A DNA stretch of 64,000 bases from Lachnoclostridium sp. An196 (GTDB taxonomy: Bacteria > Bacillota > Clostridia > Lachnospirales > Lachnospiraceae). This document shows positions 1 to 7,763 of this stretch, one piece after another. Position numbers and translations under genes: made by a program. Location of the stretch: assembly GCF_002160135.1 (NCBI RefSeq), contig NZ_NFJZ01000001.1:430277-494276 (forward strand), written 5' to 3'. The stretch's first letter is position 1. Each line of letters begins with the position of its first letter. Below the pieces are notes generated by a model. That model was not told the DNA's origin, did no database searches, and saw nothing but the letters and a program-made list of their open reading frames with translations.

Positions 1-1182
1 AGCATCGAAACACCGGATGATTATACGGTAGTATTTCACCTGACCCAGCCGGACAGCGCTTTCCTGTCCAAACTGACTTACAGCTCCCTGGCTGTGCTGG
101 ACAGCGAAGTTGTAAAGGCGAACGGCGGTACGGATGCGGAGGACGCGTCCTCTACAGATACCGCGCAGGCTTATCTGAATACTACCAGCGCAGGTTCCGG
201 TATGTATGTGATGACCAGCTACATTCCGGATCAGGAAGTGGTGCTGGAGAAGAACCCGAACTATTGGGGAGAGGCTACCAATGTGGATAAATATATCATT
301 CAGATCCAGCCGGATTCCAATACCCAGATGATGACGCTGTCCACCGGAGATATCGATGTGGCCATGAACATGACCGACGATACCATGGCGGAGCTGGAAG
401 GCCAGGAGAACATCCAGATCATCAATGGCGCAACCAAGACCGTAGGATTTGTGATGATGAACATGAATGAAGAGTACGGCGGACCGGTATCCAATCCGCT
501 GGTACAGCAGGCGATCCGCAAGGCGCTGAACTATGAGAACTTCCAGACCATCTGCGGCGAAGGTTCTACGACTCCGTATTCTCTGATTCAGGTAGGTTTC
601 ATGGGAAGCAAGGGAGAAAGACCTACGGATTACACCAATGTGGAAGAAGCCAAAGAACTGCTGGCAGAGGCAGGATATGCAGACGGATTCGACATCGATC
701 TGACCGTGTGCGATCTGGATATGGAGGGCATCCTTCTGACCGACCTGGCGCAGCTTGTGAAATCTGACCTGGCGCAGATCGGCATCAACGTAAATATCGT
801 ATCCCAGCCGTGGGCGGCAGGATATGGCGACGCTTACCGCGACGGAACGCTGGGATTCACCGTGATGTACTGGGCAACCGACTACAACGATCCGAACGTA
901 CAGATTGAGTTCCTTCCGGGCAAAACGGTAGGCGTGCGTGCAGGCTGGAGAGAGGATATGGATCCGGAACTGGCAGCTCTGTATGACGAGGCTCTGAACG
1001 CAACCGACAACGACGCGCGTATCGCTGTTCTGGAGCAGATCCAGGACGCGATGTATGAGGACGGACCGTTTATCTTTGTGGTGCAGGCTCCGGCTCATAT
1101 CGCATATAATACCAGGCTTGAGGGCGTAGCGATCTCTGATCCCTACTCTCTGGACCTGACTTTGATCAATATTGCAGAATAA
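1..1182 (+). CDS. ABC transporter substrate-binding protein, SBP family 5 (5' end outside window)
   Basis: The frame is open from base 1, so this is the C-terminal 393 residues; signal peptide and lipobox lie upstream. The segment VVLEKNPNYWG (about residue 80 of the visible part) and the C-terminal region around GPFIFVV are typical of family-5 binding proteins for oligopeptides, dipeptides or nickel. The protein would capture its ligand outside the membrane and pass it to the two permeases that follow. Ligand identity cannot be read from the sequence; a peptide is favoured because a peptidase gene is in the same operon. A 144-bp gap with two hairpins separates it from the permease gene. Confidence 0.9.
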   Translation, partial: SIETPDDYTVVFHLTQPDSAFLSKLTYSSLAVLDSEVVKANGGTDAEDASSTDTAQAYLNTTSAGSGMYVMTSYIPDQEVVLEKNPNYWGEATNVDKYIIQIQPDSNTQMMTLSTGDIDVAMNMTDDTMAELEGQENIQIINGATKTVGFVMMNMNEEYGGPVSNPLVQQAIRKALNYENFQTICGEGSTTPYSLIQVGFMGSKGERPTDYTNVEEAKELLAEAGYADGFDIDLTVCDLDMEGILLTDLAQLVKSDLAQIGINVNIVSQPWAAGYGDAYRDGTLGFTVMYWATDYNDPNVQIEFLPGKTVGVRAGWREDMDPELAALYDEALNATDNDARIAVLEQIQDAMYEDGPFIFVVQAPAHIAYNTRLEGVAISDPYSLDLTLINIAE

Positions 1183-1196
1183 ACCGTCTTATAAAT

Positions 1197-1273
1197 GGAG
1201 AGTCCGCGCAAAAGCGGGCTCTCCCTGCGGACGGCGCGCGGCGGGTCCTGCCGTGAATGCAGGGATGCCCTGC
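1197..1273 (+). promoter_or_regulatory. two hairpins between binding-protein and permease genes
   Basis: Hairpin 1 pairs 1197-1207 with 1214-1224 (GGAGAGTCCGC with GCGGGCTCTCC, one G-U). Hairpin 2 pairs GCAGGG at 1259-1264 with CCCTGC at 1268-1273. Neither is followed by a T-run, so they look more like mRNA-stabilising or partial-readthrough elements than a full terminator. Such structures often let the binding protein be made in excess over the permeases. Confidence 0.5.
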
Positions 1274-1326
1274 GCTGACGGAAAGATCCGACAGGCAGAT
1301 TTTCAAAAGAAAAAGAGAGGTGCTGT

Positions 1327-2346
1327 ATGGAACAGTTGAAATTCATAGGGAAACGGCTGCTGTATCTGGTCGTCATGCTGTTGGGAGTGGCGACGCTGGT
1401 ATTCATCCTGACCAAGATGATTCCGGGAGATCCGACAGTGGCGAATCTAAGCCAGAGAGCATTGAGCGATCCGGAAATCGTGGCGGCTTACCGCGCCAGG
1501 TACGGGCTGGATCAACCGTATATTGTCCAGTATTTTCTGTATATCAGAAATCTGCTGCAGTTTGATCTGGGTACGTCGATCCGTACCAACAATCCGGTGC
1601 TGCAGGAATTGCTGCGCTGCTATCCGGCTACAATCGAACTGGCCCTGTTTGCGATCATTATCGCCGCGCTGCTGGGGATTCTGTTCGGAGTGATTTCCGC
1701 GATCCGCAGAAACAGTATCCTGGATCAGATCGTGCGCGCGATCTCAGTGACGGGCGTCAGCATTCCCAGTTTCTGGTTCGCGCTGCTGATGCTGTATTTT
1801 TTCTATTATAAGCTGCATATCTTCCCGGGCCCGGGACGCCTGAGCAACACATTCTCGGCTCCTGCCACGGTGACGGGAATGTATGTAATTGACAGTCTGC
1901 TGGAAGGAAATCCGGCGAAGGCGCTGGATGCGCTCAGCCATCTGTTCTTGCCGGCGCTGGTGCTTGCCATGTTTACCATGGGCCTGATCACCAGGACGAC
2001 CCGTTCCAATCTGCTGGATGTGATGTCCACCGATTATATCCGTACTGCAAAGGCAAAGGGTCTTGGCAGGGCGAAGCTGATCCTGCGCCATGCCCTGGGC
2101 AACGCGCTGATCCCGGTTCTGACCGTGATCGGTCTGGGCCTGGGCAATCTGCTGGGCGGCATGGTGCTGGTGGAGACGATCTTCAACTGGCCCGGAGTGG
2201 GACAGTTCGCCTATGAATCGGTCATGTCGGCGGATTATCCCTCGATCATCGGTGTGGCATTGCTGATCGCGCTGAATTATATGGTGATCAATACGGTGGT
2301 GGACATCCTGTATGGACTGATCGACCCGAGAGTGAGGTGTAAGTAA
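1327..2346 (+). CDS. ABC transporter permease, DppB/OppB type
   Basis: A 339-residue inner-membrane permease with an N-terminal transmembrane helix (about residues 10-30) and five further hydrophobic segments, the usual BPD_transp_1 layout. The cytoplasmic EAA-type loop that contacts the ATPase is visible near residues 240-260 (TAKAKGLGRAKLILRHALGN). Start ATG at 1327 follows an AGAGAGGTG ribosome site. Its TAA overlaps the next ATG by one base (TAATG), showing translational coupling to the partner permease. No ATPase gene is seen downstream in the operon, so the DppD/DppF-type subunits must be encoded elsewhere, possibly upstream of the window. Confidence 0.93.
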   Translation: MEQLKFIGKRLLYLVVMLLGVATLVFILTKMIPGDPTVANLSQRALSDPEIVAAYRARYGLDQPYIVQYFLYIRNLLQFDLGTSIRTNNPVLQELLRCYPATIELALFAIIIAALLGILFGVISAIRRNSILDQIVRAISVTGVSIPSFWFALLMLYFFYYKLHIFPGPGRLSNTFSAPATVTGMYVIDSLLEGNPAKALDALSHLFLPALVLAMFTMGLITRTTRSNLLDVMSTDYIRTAKAKGLGRAKLILRHALGNALIPVLTVIGLGLGNLLGGMVLVETIFNWPGVGQFAYESVMSADYPSIIGVALLIALNYMVINTVVDILYGLIDPRVRCK

Positions 2347-3182
2347 TGCTGCATGCGATTAAAAAACTGTTTAAATCCAATTACCTGTTTACTCTGGGCG
2401 TGGTTATCTGCCTGGCGTGGATCCTGGCGGCGATTTTTGCGCCGGTGATCGCGCCGTATGACCCGATTGCCCAGGATCTGACGCTCCGCCTGCAGCCGCC
2501 GTCAGCGGAACACTGGTTCGGAACGGATACTTTCGGACAGGACATATTCAGCCGTGTCATTTACGGTGGAAGATACTCGCTGCTGGCGGGATGTCTGACT
2601 GTGGTGATCGCGGGGATCATCGGCACCTTCTACGGCGCCATCGCCGGATATGTGGGGGGCAGGACGGACAATATCATGATGAGAATCTCCGAGATGATTC
2701 TTTCCTTTCCGTCGCTGGTCCTTGCCATGATCATCAACGCGGTGCTGGGTTCCAACCTGTTCAACACCATGTTCGCGCTGGTAGTGGTGGCCTGGCCGAC
2801 TTACGCGCGTCTGATGCGCAGCGTGGTGCTGAGCGTGAAAGAAAACGAATATGTGACGGCGTCGGAAGCTCTGGGAGCGTCGAGACTCCGTATTCTGGTC
2901 AAAGAGATCATACCGAACAGCATCAGCTCGGTGCTGATCATGGCGACCACAGATATCGGAAATCAGATCCTGATGTTCTCCACCCTGAGTTTTCTGGGAC
3001 TGGGAAGCGCGCCGCCTACGCCGGAATGGGGCATGATGGTTTCTGAAGGCGTGGATTATTTTAATAAATTCTGGGTGGCCGGATTTCCGGGGCTGGCGAT
3101 CTTCACTATGGCCGTGGGCGCCAACTTTATCGGCGACGGACTTCGGGATCTCCTGGATCCGAAACTGAGAAAACAGTTCTAA
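2346..3182 (+). CDS. ABC transporter permease, DppC/OppC type
   Basis: A 278-residue partner permease. It carries the N-terminal OppC-type helix (residues 12-35), the conserved HWFGTDTFGQDIFSR segment (residues ~56-70) found in DppC/OppC proteins, and an EAA loop near residues 170-190 (SEALGASRLRILVKEIIP). It would form a heterodimeric channel with the preceding permease. The gene overlaps its upstream neighbour by one base and is followed after 17 bp by the peptidase gene, which has a strong AAAAGGAGGTG site. Confidence 0.94.
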   Translation: MLHAIKKLFKSNYLFTLGVVICLAWILAAIFAPVIAPYDPIAQDLTLRLQPPSAEHWFGTDTFGQDIFSRVIYGGRYSLLAGCLTVVIAGIIGTFYGAIAGYVGGRTDNIMMRISEMILSFPSLVLAMIINAVLGSNLFNTMFALVVVAWPTYARLMRSVVLSVKENEYVTASEALGASRLRILVKEIIPNSISSVLIMATTDIGNQILMFSTLSFLGLGSAPPTPEWGMMVSEGVDYFNKFWVAGFPGLAIFTMAVGANFIGDGLRDLLDPKLRKQF

Positions 3183-3199
3183 AAGGAGGTGCCTTTGCT

Positions 3200-4276
3200 A
3201 TGAAACAGAACAGAGTGAATCGTGTACTGAAAGCTCTTGAAGATATGGGATTGTCCCAGATGCTGATTGTGGACCCCATGACCATTTACTATCTGACGGG
3301 AGTTTATATAGCGCCGTTTGAACGTTTTTACGGGCTCTATCTGAGAGCGGACGGAAAGCATGTCTATTTTCTGAACCGTCTCTTCCATGTGCCGGAAGAT
3401 GTGGGGATTGAAAAGGTATGGTATTCTGATACCGATCCGGTGGCAGATCTGATCGCGGAGAGACTGGATAAAAACACGCCTCTGGGTGTAGATAAAGATC
3501 TCCGCGCCTCCTTCCTTCTGCCGCTGATCGACCGGAGGGCAGCGGCGGGATTTATAAACGCTTCTGTTGCCGCAGACCGGACCAGGGGCGTGAAAGACGC
3601 GGAAGAACAGGAACTGATGCGGACGGCTTCCCTGATCAATGACCGTGCGATGGCGCAGTTCAAGACGCTGATTCATGAAGGCGTGACGGAGAAAGAGGCG
3701 GCGGATCAGATGCTGAAGATCTATCAGGATCTGGGAGCGGACGGATTTTCTTTTGAACCGCTGGTGGCTTTTGGCGCCAATGCGGCGGATCCGCATCATG
3801 CGCCGGATAATACGGCTGTGAAACCGGGAGACTGTGTGCTGTTTGATGTGGGCTGTATCAAGGACGGATATTGCTCGGATATGACAAGAACCTTTTATTA
3901 TAAAGAAGTCAGTGAGGAGCGCCGGAAGATCTATGATATCGTGCGCAGCGCCAATGAGAAGGCGATCTCTATGATCCGGCCGGGCGTGCCGCTCTGCGAA
4001 CTGGACGGAGCAGCCCGTGATCTGATCACGGATGCGGGATACGGCGAATATTTCACGCATCGGCTGGGGCATTTTATCGGCCTTGCCGAGCATGAGTATG
4101 GAGATGTGTCCTCCGCCAATAACTGGAAGGCGGAGCCGGGCATGATCTTTTCGATTGAGCCGGGAATCTATCTGTCCGGCGATACCGGAGTCCGGGTGGA
4201 GGATCTGGTTCTGGTGACAGAAGACGGCTGCGAGGTGCTGAACCATTACTCCAAAGATCTGGAGGTGATCGGGTGA
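3200..4276 (+). CDS. M24 family metallopeptidase (Xaa-Pro aminopeptidase-like)
   Basis: A 358-residue protein with an N-terminal creatinase/prolidase-type domain (~1-130) and a C-terminal pita-bread catalytic domain. All five expected metal ligands are present: D216 and D227 (FDVGCIKDGYCSDMTRTF), H291 (HRLGHFIG), E320 (SIEPGIYL) and E334 (VRVEDLV). This family removes N-terminal residues before proline or cleaves X-Pro dipeptides. Placement straight after a peptide-type ABC permease pair suggests that it degrades imported peptides in the cytoplasm. Its stop overlaps the next start (GTGA), so the two are translated together. Confidence 0.92.
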   Translation: MKQNRVNRVLKALEDMGLSQMLIVDPMTIYYLTGVYIAPFERFYGLYLRADGKHVYFLNRLFHVPEDVGIEKVWYSDTDPVADLIAERLDKNTPLGVDKDLRASFLLPLIDRRAAAGFINASVAADRTRGVKDAEEQELMRTASLINDRAMAQFKTLIHEGVTEKEAADQMLKIYQDLGADGFSFEPLVAFGANAADPHHAPDNTAVKPGDCVLFDVGCIKDGYCSDMTRTFYYKEVSEERRKIYDIVRSANEKAISMIRPGVPLCELDGAARDLITDAGYGEYFTHRLGHFIGLAEHEYGDVSSANNWKAEPGMIFSIEPGIYLSGDTGVRVEDLVLVTEDGCEVLNHYSKDLEVIG

Positions 4277-4845
4277 ATCCGAGAGTGACACTGCACATGG
4301 CCAATGGTTCTAAAATCGTGATGGAACTTCTGCCGGATGCGGCGCCCAACACGGTGAACAGTTTCCTTTTCGCGGCGCTGGGAGGTTATATGGATCATCA
4401 CGCCATCGAAAGAATTGTGCCGGGCAACTGGATCGATGTGAGTTATACAGCCTTCGGACAGGAAGCCTGCCGGTATCTGATTCCCAATGAGTTTGAACTG
4501 CATCCGGAGATTGAACCGATGGATTCTCATCCGGGAGCGGTCTGTATGGGCGGTTATGGAGAAGCCGGGCTTGCCGGATGTGAGTTTTTCTTCCCGCTGA
4601 GGGACTGCCCGGAGCATAAAGGAATCTATCCGGTATTCGGAAAAGTTCTGGAAGGCATGGACGAGCTTTACCGGCTGGAAAAGGTAGAGACGGTGCCGGT
4701 GACGGATTTCCCTATTGAAGGAGTGGAAGTGAACCGTCCCGTGGAGCCGCAGGTGATCGATCACGTGGAGGTAGAGCTTTTTGGAAAAACGTATCCGGAA
4801 CCCGTACGTGTAAATGATCCGAAGCTGCCGCCCTGCTGGAAGTAA
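4273..4845 (+). CDS. cyclophilin-like peptidyl-prolyl isomerase (divergent)
   Basis: A 190-residue protein with a GTG start overlapping the peptidase stop (GTGA). Cyclophilin features are [28 protein letters not shown] at the N-terminus and [24 protein letters not shown] later on, matching the family SQFFI and FGKVVEGMDVV blocks. The catalytic Arg block is altered ([11 protein letters not shown]), and the usual QGGD run after it is replaced by DVSYTAF, so activity is uncertain. There is no signal peptide, so it is cytoplasmic. The last ~30 residues extend past the usual end of the domain. Confidence 0.82.
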   Translation: MNPRVTLHMANGSKIVMELLPDAAPNTVNSFLFAALGGYMDHHAIERIVPGNWIDVSYTAFGQEACRYLIPNEFELHPEIEPMDSHPGAVCMGGYGEAGLAGCEFFFPLRDCPEHKGIYPVFGKVLEGMDELYRLEKVETVPVTDFPIEGVEVNRPVEPQVIDHVEVELFGKTYPEPVRVNDPKLPPCWK

Positions 4846-4856
4846 GAAAAAACGAC

Positions 4857-4949
4857 TTTACAAAAGATAGGGTTTATGCTATTGTTATAAAGTATGAATT
4901 CAGCCGTCATTCAGGATCAGGATACTCCGACCGGTTCTTAATGACTGGC
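4857..4949 (+). promoter_or_regulatory. rpsO promoter and leader hairpin
   Basis: A promoter-like pair TTTACA (4857-4862) and TATTGT (4880-4885), 17 bp apart, is followed by a leader in which GCCGTCATT (4903-4911) pairs with AATGACTGGC (4940-4949), with one bulged base. The stem ends about 10 nt before the AAAGGAGGAG ribosome site of rpsO. S15 is known to bind structured leaders of its own mRNA in several bacteria, so an autoregulatory element is plausible but unproven here. Confidence 0.4.
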
Positions 4950-4976
4950 GTTAAGGAGAAAAAGGAGGAGAAACAC

Positions 4977-5243
4977 ATGATTTCCAAAGAGAAGAAACAG
5001 GCGATTATCGCAGAATACGGACGCACTGAGGGCGACACCGGTTCACCGGAAGTTCAGGTTGCTATCCTGACCGCAAGGATTCAGGAGCTGACTGACCACC
5101 TGAAAGCAAACCCGAAGGATCATCATTCCAGAAGAGGACTTCTGAAGATGGTAGGTCAGAGACGTGGTATGCTTGCATACCTGAAGAAAATCGATATCGA
5201 GAGATACCGTGCGCTGATCGCAAAACTTGGACTGAGAAAATAA
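4977..5243 (+). CDS. rpsO: 30S ribosomal protein S15
   Basis: An 88-residue protein, the normal length for S15, with the family signature [20 protein letters not shown] followed by [13 protein letters not shown]15 binds 16S rRNA early in assembly of the small-subunit platform. The start is placed at ATG 4977 because an AAAGGAGGAG site lies just upstream and because residues MISKEKKQ match the usual N-terminus; an in-frame ATG at 4941 would add 12 unconserved residues. An intrinsic terminator follows within 10 bp, and pnp comes next, the classic rpsO-pnp order. Confidence 0.98.
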   Translation: MISKEKKQAIIAEYGRTEGDTGSPEVQVAILTARIQELTDHLKANPKDHHSRRGLLKMVGQRRGMLAYLKKIDIERYRALIAKLGLRK

Positions 5244-5251
5244 CAGTCATA

Positions 5252-5279
5252 AGGGCGGAGGGTTCCTCCGCCCTGTTTT
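5252..5279 (+). terminator. intrinsic terminator after rpsO
   Basis: A perfect 10-bp GC-rich stem pairs AGGGCGGAGG (5252-5261) with CCTCCGCCCT (5265-5274) across a 3-nt loop, followed by GTTTTC. It sits 8 bp after the rpsO stop codon. Confidence 0.85.
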
Positions 5280-5294
5280 CGTGAAAATTTAAAT

Positions 5295-5386
5295 TTATCT
5301 GGCAGAAGATAATCTCCGAGACCACTGAAAAGTGCAAAAAGTACGGATTTGCATTTTTCAGTAGTTTCGGTATCTTCTACAGATAA
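5295..5386 (+). promoter_or_regulatory. long imperfect hairpin in the pnp leader
   Basis: Bases 5295-5338 fold back on 5348-5386. The inner part pairs ACTGAAAAGTGCAAA with TTTGCATTTTTCAGT, the middle part AGAAGATA with TATCTTCT, and the base TTATCT with AGATAA, giving roughly 35 paired positions with small bulges. The stem ends about 10 nt before the GAAAGGAG ribosome site of pnp. In Escherichia coli a long leader stem cut by RNase III is the handle for PNPase autocontrol; this is a look-alike at the same place. Confidence 0.65.
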
Positions 5387-5409
5387 GACAGAAAGGAGAT
5401 ACAGTTAGT

Positions 5410-7497
5410 ATGTACAAAAGTTACACAATGGAACTGGCAGGCAGAACTCTGAGAGTGGATATCGGCCGTGTGGCAGCTCAGGCGAACGGCGCGGCTTTCA
5501 TGCACTACGGAGATACGGTAGTGCTGTCCACGGCGACTGCCTCTGAAAAACCGAGAGAGGGTATTGATTTCTTCCCTCTGAGTGTGGATTATGAGGAAAA
5601 AATGTACGCGGTAGGAAAGATCCCGGGAGGATTCAACAAGCGTGAAGGAAAAGCGTCCGAGAACGCGATCCTGACTTCCCGTGTGATCGACCGTCCTATG
5701 AGACCGCTGTTTCCGAAGGATTACCGCAATGATGTGACGCTTAACAATATGGTCATGAGCGTGGACCCGGAGTGCCGTCCGGAGCTTGTAGCCATGCTGG
5801 GCGCCGCCATCGCGACCAGTATTTCTGATATACCTTTTGACGGTCCCTGCGCTATGACTCAGGTGGGAATGGTCGACGGTGAGTTCATCATCAATCCGTC
5901 CCAGCTTCAGTGGAAAGAGGGAGATCTCAATCTGACGGTGGCTTCCACAAGAGAAAAGGTCATCATGATCGAGGCCGGAGCCAATGAGATTCCGGAGGAG
6001 AAAATGATCGAGGCCATTTATATGGCGCATGACGTCAACCAGACGATCATTAAATTCATCGATCAGATCGTAGCGGAAGCAGGCAAGGAAAAACATACCT
6101 ATGAGAGCTGCGCGATTCCGGAAGAACTGTTTGCGGCGATCAAAGAGATCGTTCCCCCGGCAGAGATGGAGGAGGCCGTGTTCACGGATGACAAACAGAC
6201 CAGAGAGGGCAATATCCGCGCCCTGACCGAGAAGCTGCAGGAGGCATTCGCCGAAAATGAAGAGTGGCTGGCAGTTCTGGACGAGGCTATCTATCAGTAT
6301 GAGAAGAAGACAGTCCGCAAGATGATCCTGAAAGATCATAAGCGTCCGGACGGCCGTGAGATTACGCAGATCCGTCCGCTGGCGGCAGAAGTGGATATTA
6401 TCCCGCGCGTACACGGTTCCGCCATGTTTACCCGCGGACAGACCCAGATCTGTAACGTGTGTACGCTGGCTCCCCTTTCCGAACAGCAGAGACTGGACGG
6501 ACTGGATGAGAATGAAGTCAGCAAGAGATATATGCATCATTACAATTTCCCGAGCTACTCGGTAGGCGAGACCAAGCCGTCCAGAGGACCGGGACGCCGT
6601 GAGATCGGACATGGCGCTCTGGCAGAGAGAGCGTTGATCCCGGTACTTCCCAGCGAGGCAGAGTTCCCGTACGCGATCCGTACCGTGTCGGAGACCTTTG
6701 AATCCAACGGTTCTACGTCTATGGCGTCCACCTGTGCTTCCTGTATGTCCCTGATGGCTGCAGGCGTACCGATCAAGAAGATGGTGGCAGGTATTTCCTG
6801 CGGTCTGGTGACCGGCGATACAGACGATGATTTTGTCCTTCTGACGGATATCCAGGGACTGGAAGATTTCTTCGGCGACATGGATTTCAAGGTAACAGGC
6901 ACCACCGACGGCATCACGGCGATCCAGATGGATATCAAGATCCATGGACTGACCCGCCCGATCGTGGAGGGCGCCATTGCCAGGTGCCGTGAAGCGAGAC
7001 TCTTCATCATGGACAACTGTATGAAGAAGGCGATCGCTGAACCGCGTCCGCAGGTTGGACCGTACGCGCCGAAGATCATCCAGATGACGATCGATCCGCA
7101 GAAGATCGGCGATGTGGTGGGCCAGAGAGGAAAGACCATCAATGCCATCATCGAGCAGACCGGCGTGAAGATCGATATCGACGACGACGGAGCAGTATCT
7201 ATCTGCGGTACCGACCAGGCGATGATGGATAAGGCAAAAGAACTGATCGAGATCATCGTGACCGATTTCGAGGAGGGCCAGGTGCTCACCGGTAAAGTGG
7301 TCAGCATCAAAGAATTCGGCGCATTCCTGGAGTTCGCTCCGGGCAAGGAAGGCATGGTTCATATCTCCAAGATCGCGAAAGAGAGAATCAACCGCGTGGA
7401 AGACGTGCTGACTCTGGGAGACGTGGTAAAGGTGGTATGCCTTGGCAAAGACAAGATGGGACGCGTAAGCTTCTCCATCAAGGACTGCAAACAGTAA
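5410..7497 (+). CDS. pnp: polyribonucleotide nucleotidyltransferase (PNPase)
   Basis: A 695-residue phosphorolytic 3'-5' exoribonuclease of full family length. Domains in order are RNase PH 1, an all-alpha linker, RNase PH 2, a KH domain at about residues 560-595 (VVGQRGKTINAIIEQTG) and an S1 domain from about residue 622 (GQVLTGKVVSIKEFGAFLEF). It degrades mRNA as a trimer in the cytoplasm, releasing nucleoside diphosphates. Start ATG 5410 follows GAAAGGAG with good spacing. The structured leader suggests post-transcriptional control, and a strong terminator follows the gene. Confidence 0.98.
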   Translation: MYKSYTMELAGRTLRVDIGRVAAQANGAAFMHYGDTVVLSTATASEKPREGIDFFPLSVDYEEKMYAVGKIPGGFNKREGKASENAILTSRVIDRPMRPLFPKDYRNDVTLNNMVMSVDPECRPELVAMLGAAIATSISDIPFDGPCAMTQVGMVDGEFIINPSQLQWKEGDLNLTVASTREKVIMIEAGANEIPEEKMIEAIYMAHDVNQTIIKFIDQIVAEAGKEKHTYESCAIPEELFAAIKEIVPPAEMEEAVFTDDKQTREGNIRALTEKLQEAFAENEEWLAVLDEAIYQYEKKTVRKMILKDHKRPDGREITQIRPLAAEVDIIPRVHGSAMFTRGQTQICNVCTLAPLSEQQRLDGLDENEVSKRYMHHYNFPSYSVGETKPSRGPGRREIGHGALAERALIPVLPSEAEFPYAIRTVSETFESNGSTSMASTCASCMSLMAAGVPIKKMVAGISCGLVTGDTDDDFVLLTDIQGLEDFFGDMDFKVTGTTDGITAIQMDIKIHGLTRPIVEGAIARCREARLFIMDNCMKKAIAEPRPQVGPYAPKIIQMTIDPQKIGDVVGQRGKTINAIIEQTGVKIDIDDDGAVSICGTDQAMMDKAKELIEIIVTDFEEGQVLTGKVVSIKEFGAFLEFAPGKEGMVHISKIAKERINRVEDVLTLGDVVKVVCLGKDKMGRVSFSIKDCKQ

Positions 7498-7527
7498 GAC
7501 AGTTAAAATGGAATAAAAAAGAAGCAG

Positions 7528-7565
7528 GGCTTCCGCAGAAACTGAAATCTGCGGAAGCCTTTTTT
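7528..7565 (+). terminator. intrinsic terminator after pnp
   Basis: A perfect 12-bp stem pairs GGCTTCCGCAGA (7528-7539) with TCTGCGGAAGCC (7548-7559), loop of 8 nt, followed by TTTTTT. It closes the rpsO-pnp unit before the recombinase locus. Confidence 0.92.
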
Positions 7566-7600
7566 ATGTTGATTTGTCATTTCTCGTTTTTTATGCAGTT

Positions 7601-7636
7601 AAAATAAAAAACAGTCTCCGGACGCGGAAACTGTTT
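7601..7636 (-). terminator. minus-strand terminator outside the left inverted repeat
   Basis: AAACAGT (7609-7615) pairs with ACTGTTT (7630-7636), with inner TCCG/CGGA pairing (7617-7620 with 7625-7628). Read on the minus strand the hairpin is followed by TTTATTTTAAC, a U-rich tail. It lies 4 bp outside the left repeat and would stop a leftward transcript that starts near 7664. Confidence 0.6.
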
Positions 7637-7640
7637 CGTG

Positions 7641-7654
7641 GAATACCTAATACT
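7641..7654 (+). repeat. left inverted repeat flanking the recombinase gene
   Basis: GAATACCTAAT (7641-7651) is the exact reverse complement of ATTAGGTATTC at 8713-8723; the match extends to 14 positions with one mismatch (GAATACCTAATACT). With its partner it encloses about 1.08 kb that contains the recombinase gene and little else. Confidence 0.65.
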
Positions 7655-7684
7655 ATGAAAACCCTCCTAAATAGTACACCAAAA
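7653..7684 (+). repeat. direct-repeat copy 1 beside the recombinase gene
   Basis: CTATGAAA, about 8 variable bases, then TAAATAGTACACCAAAA. A similar string lies at 8723-8752. Within this copy TACTAT (7651-7656) and ATAGTA (7671-7676) form a dyad with a 14-bp spacer, the layout of a tyrosine-recombinase core site with two arms. Confidence 0.4.
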
Positions 7685-7699
7685 AGTGGAAAAAATCAA
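7671..7699 (-). promoter_or_regulatory. leftward promoter inside the left repeat
   Basis: On the minus strand TTGATT (bases 7699-7694) and TACTAT (7676-7671) are separated by exactly 17 bp, a good sigma-A promoter. It points away from the surface-protein gene, through the left repeat and into the minus-strand terminator at 7601-7636. No minus-strand gene lies in its path, so in the present orientation it has no obvious target. Confidence 0.55.
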
Positions 7700-7763
7700 T
7701 GGAAAAATAGGGTGTTTTTGGTCAAAATAAAGTATTTCACGGGTAGAAGAAAGGAGAAGACAA

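Noticed and set aside
3179..4291. 370-residue minus-strand frame across the M24 peptidase
   Set aside because: The plus-strand frame has all five metal ligands and a good start; the antisense frame has none of these.
5377..7362. 661-residue open frame on the minus strand across pnp
   Set aside because: It is a mirror of the pnp codon pattern, has no ribosome site and a low-complexity His/Arg/Leu composition typical of antisense shadows.
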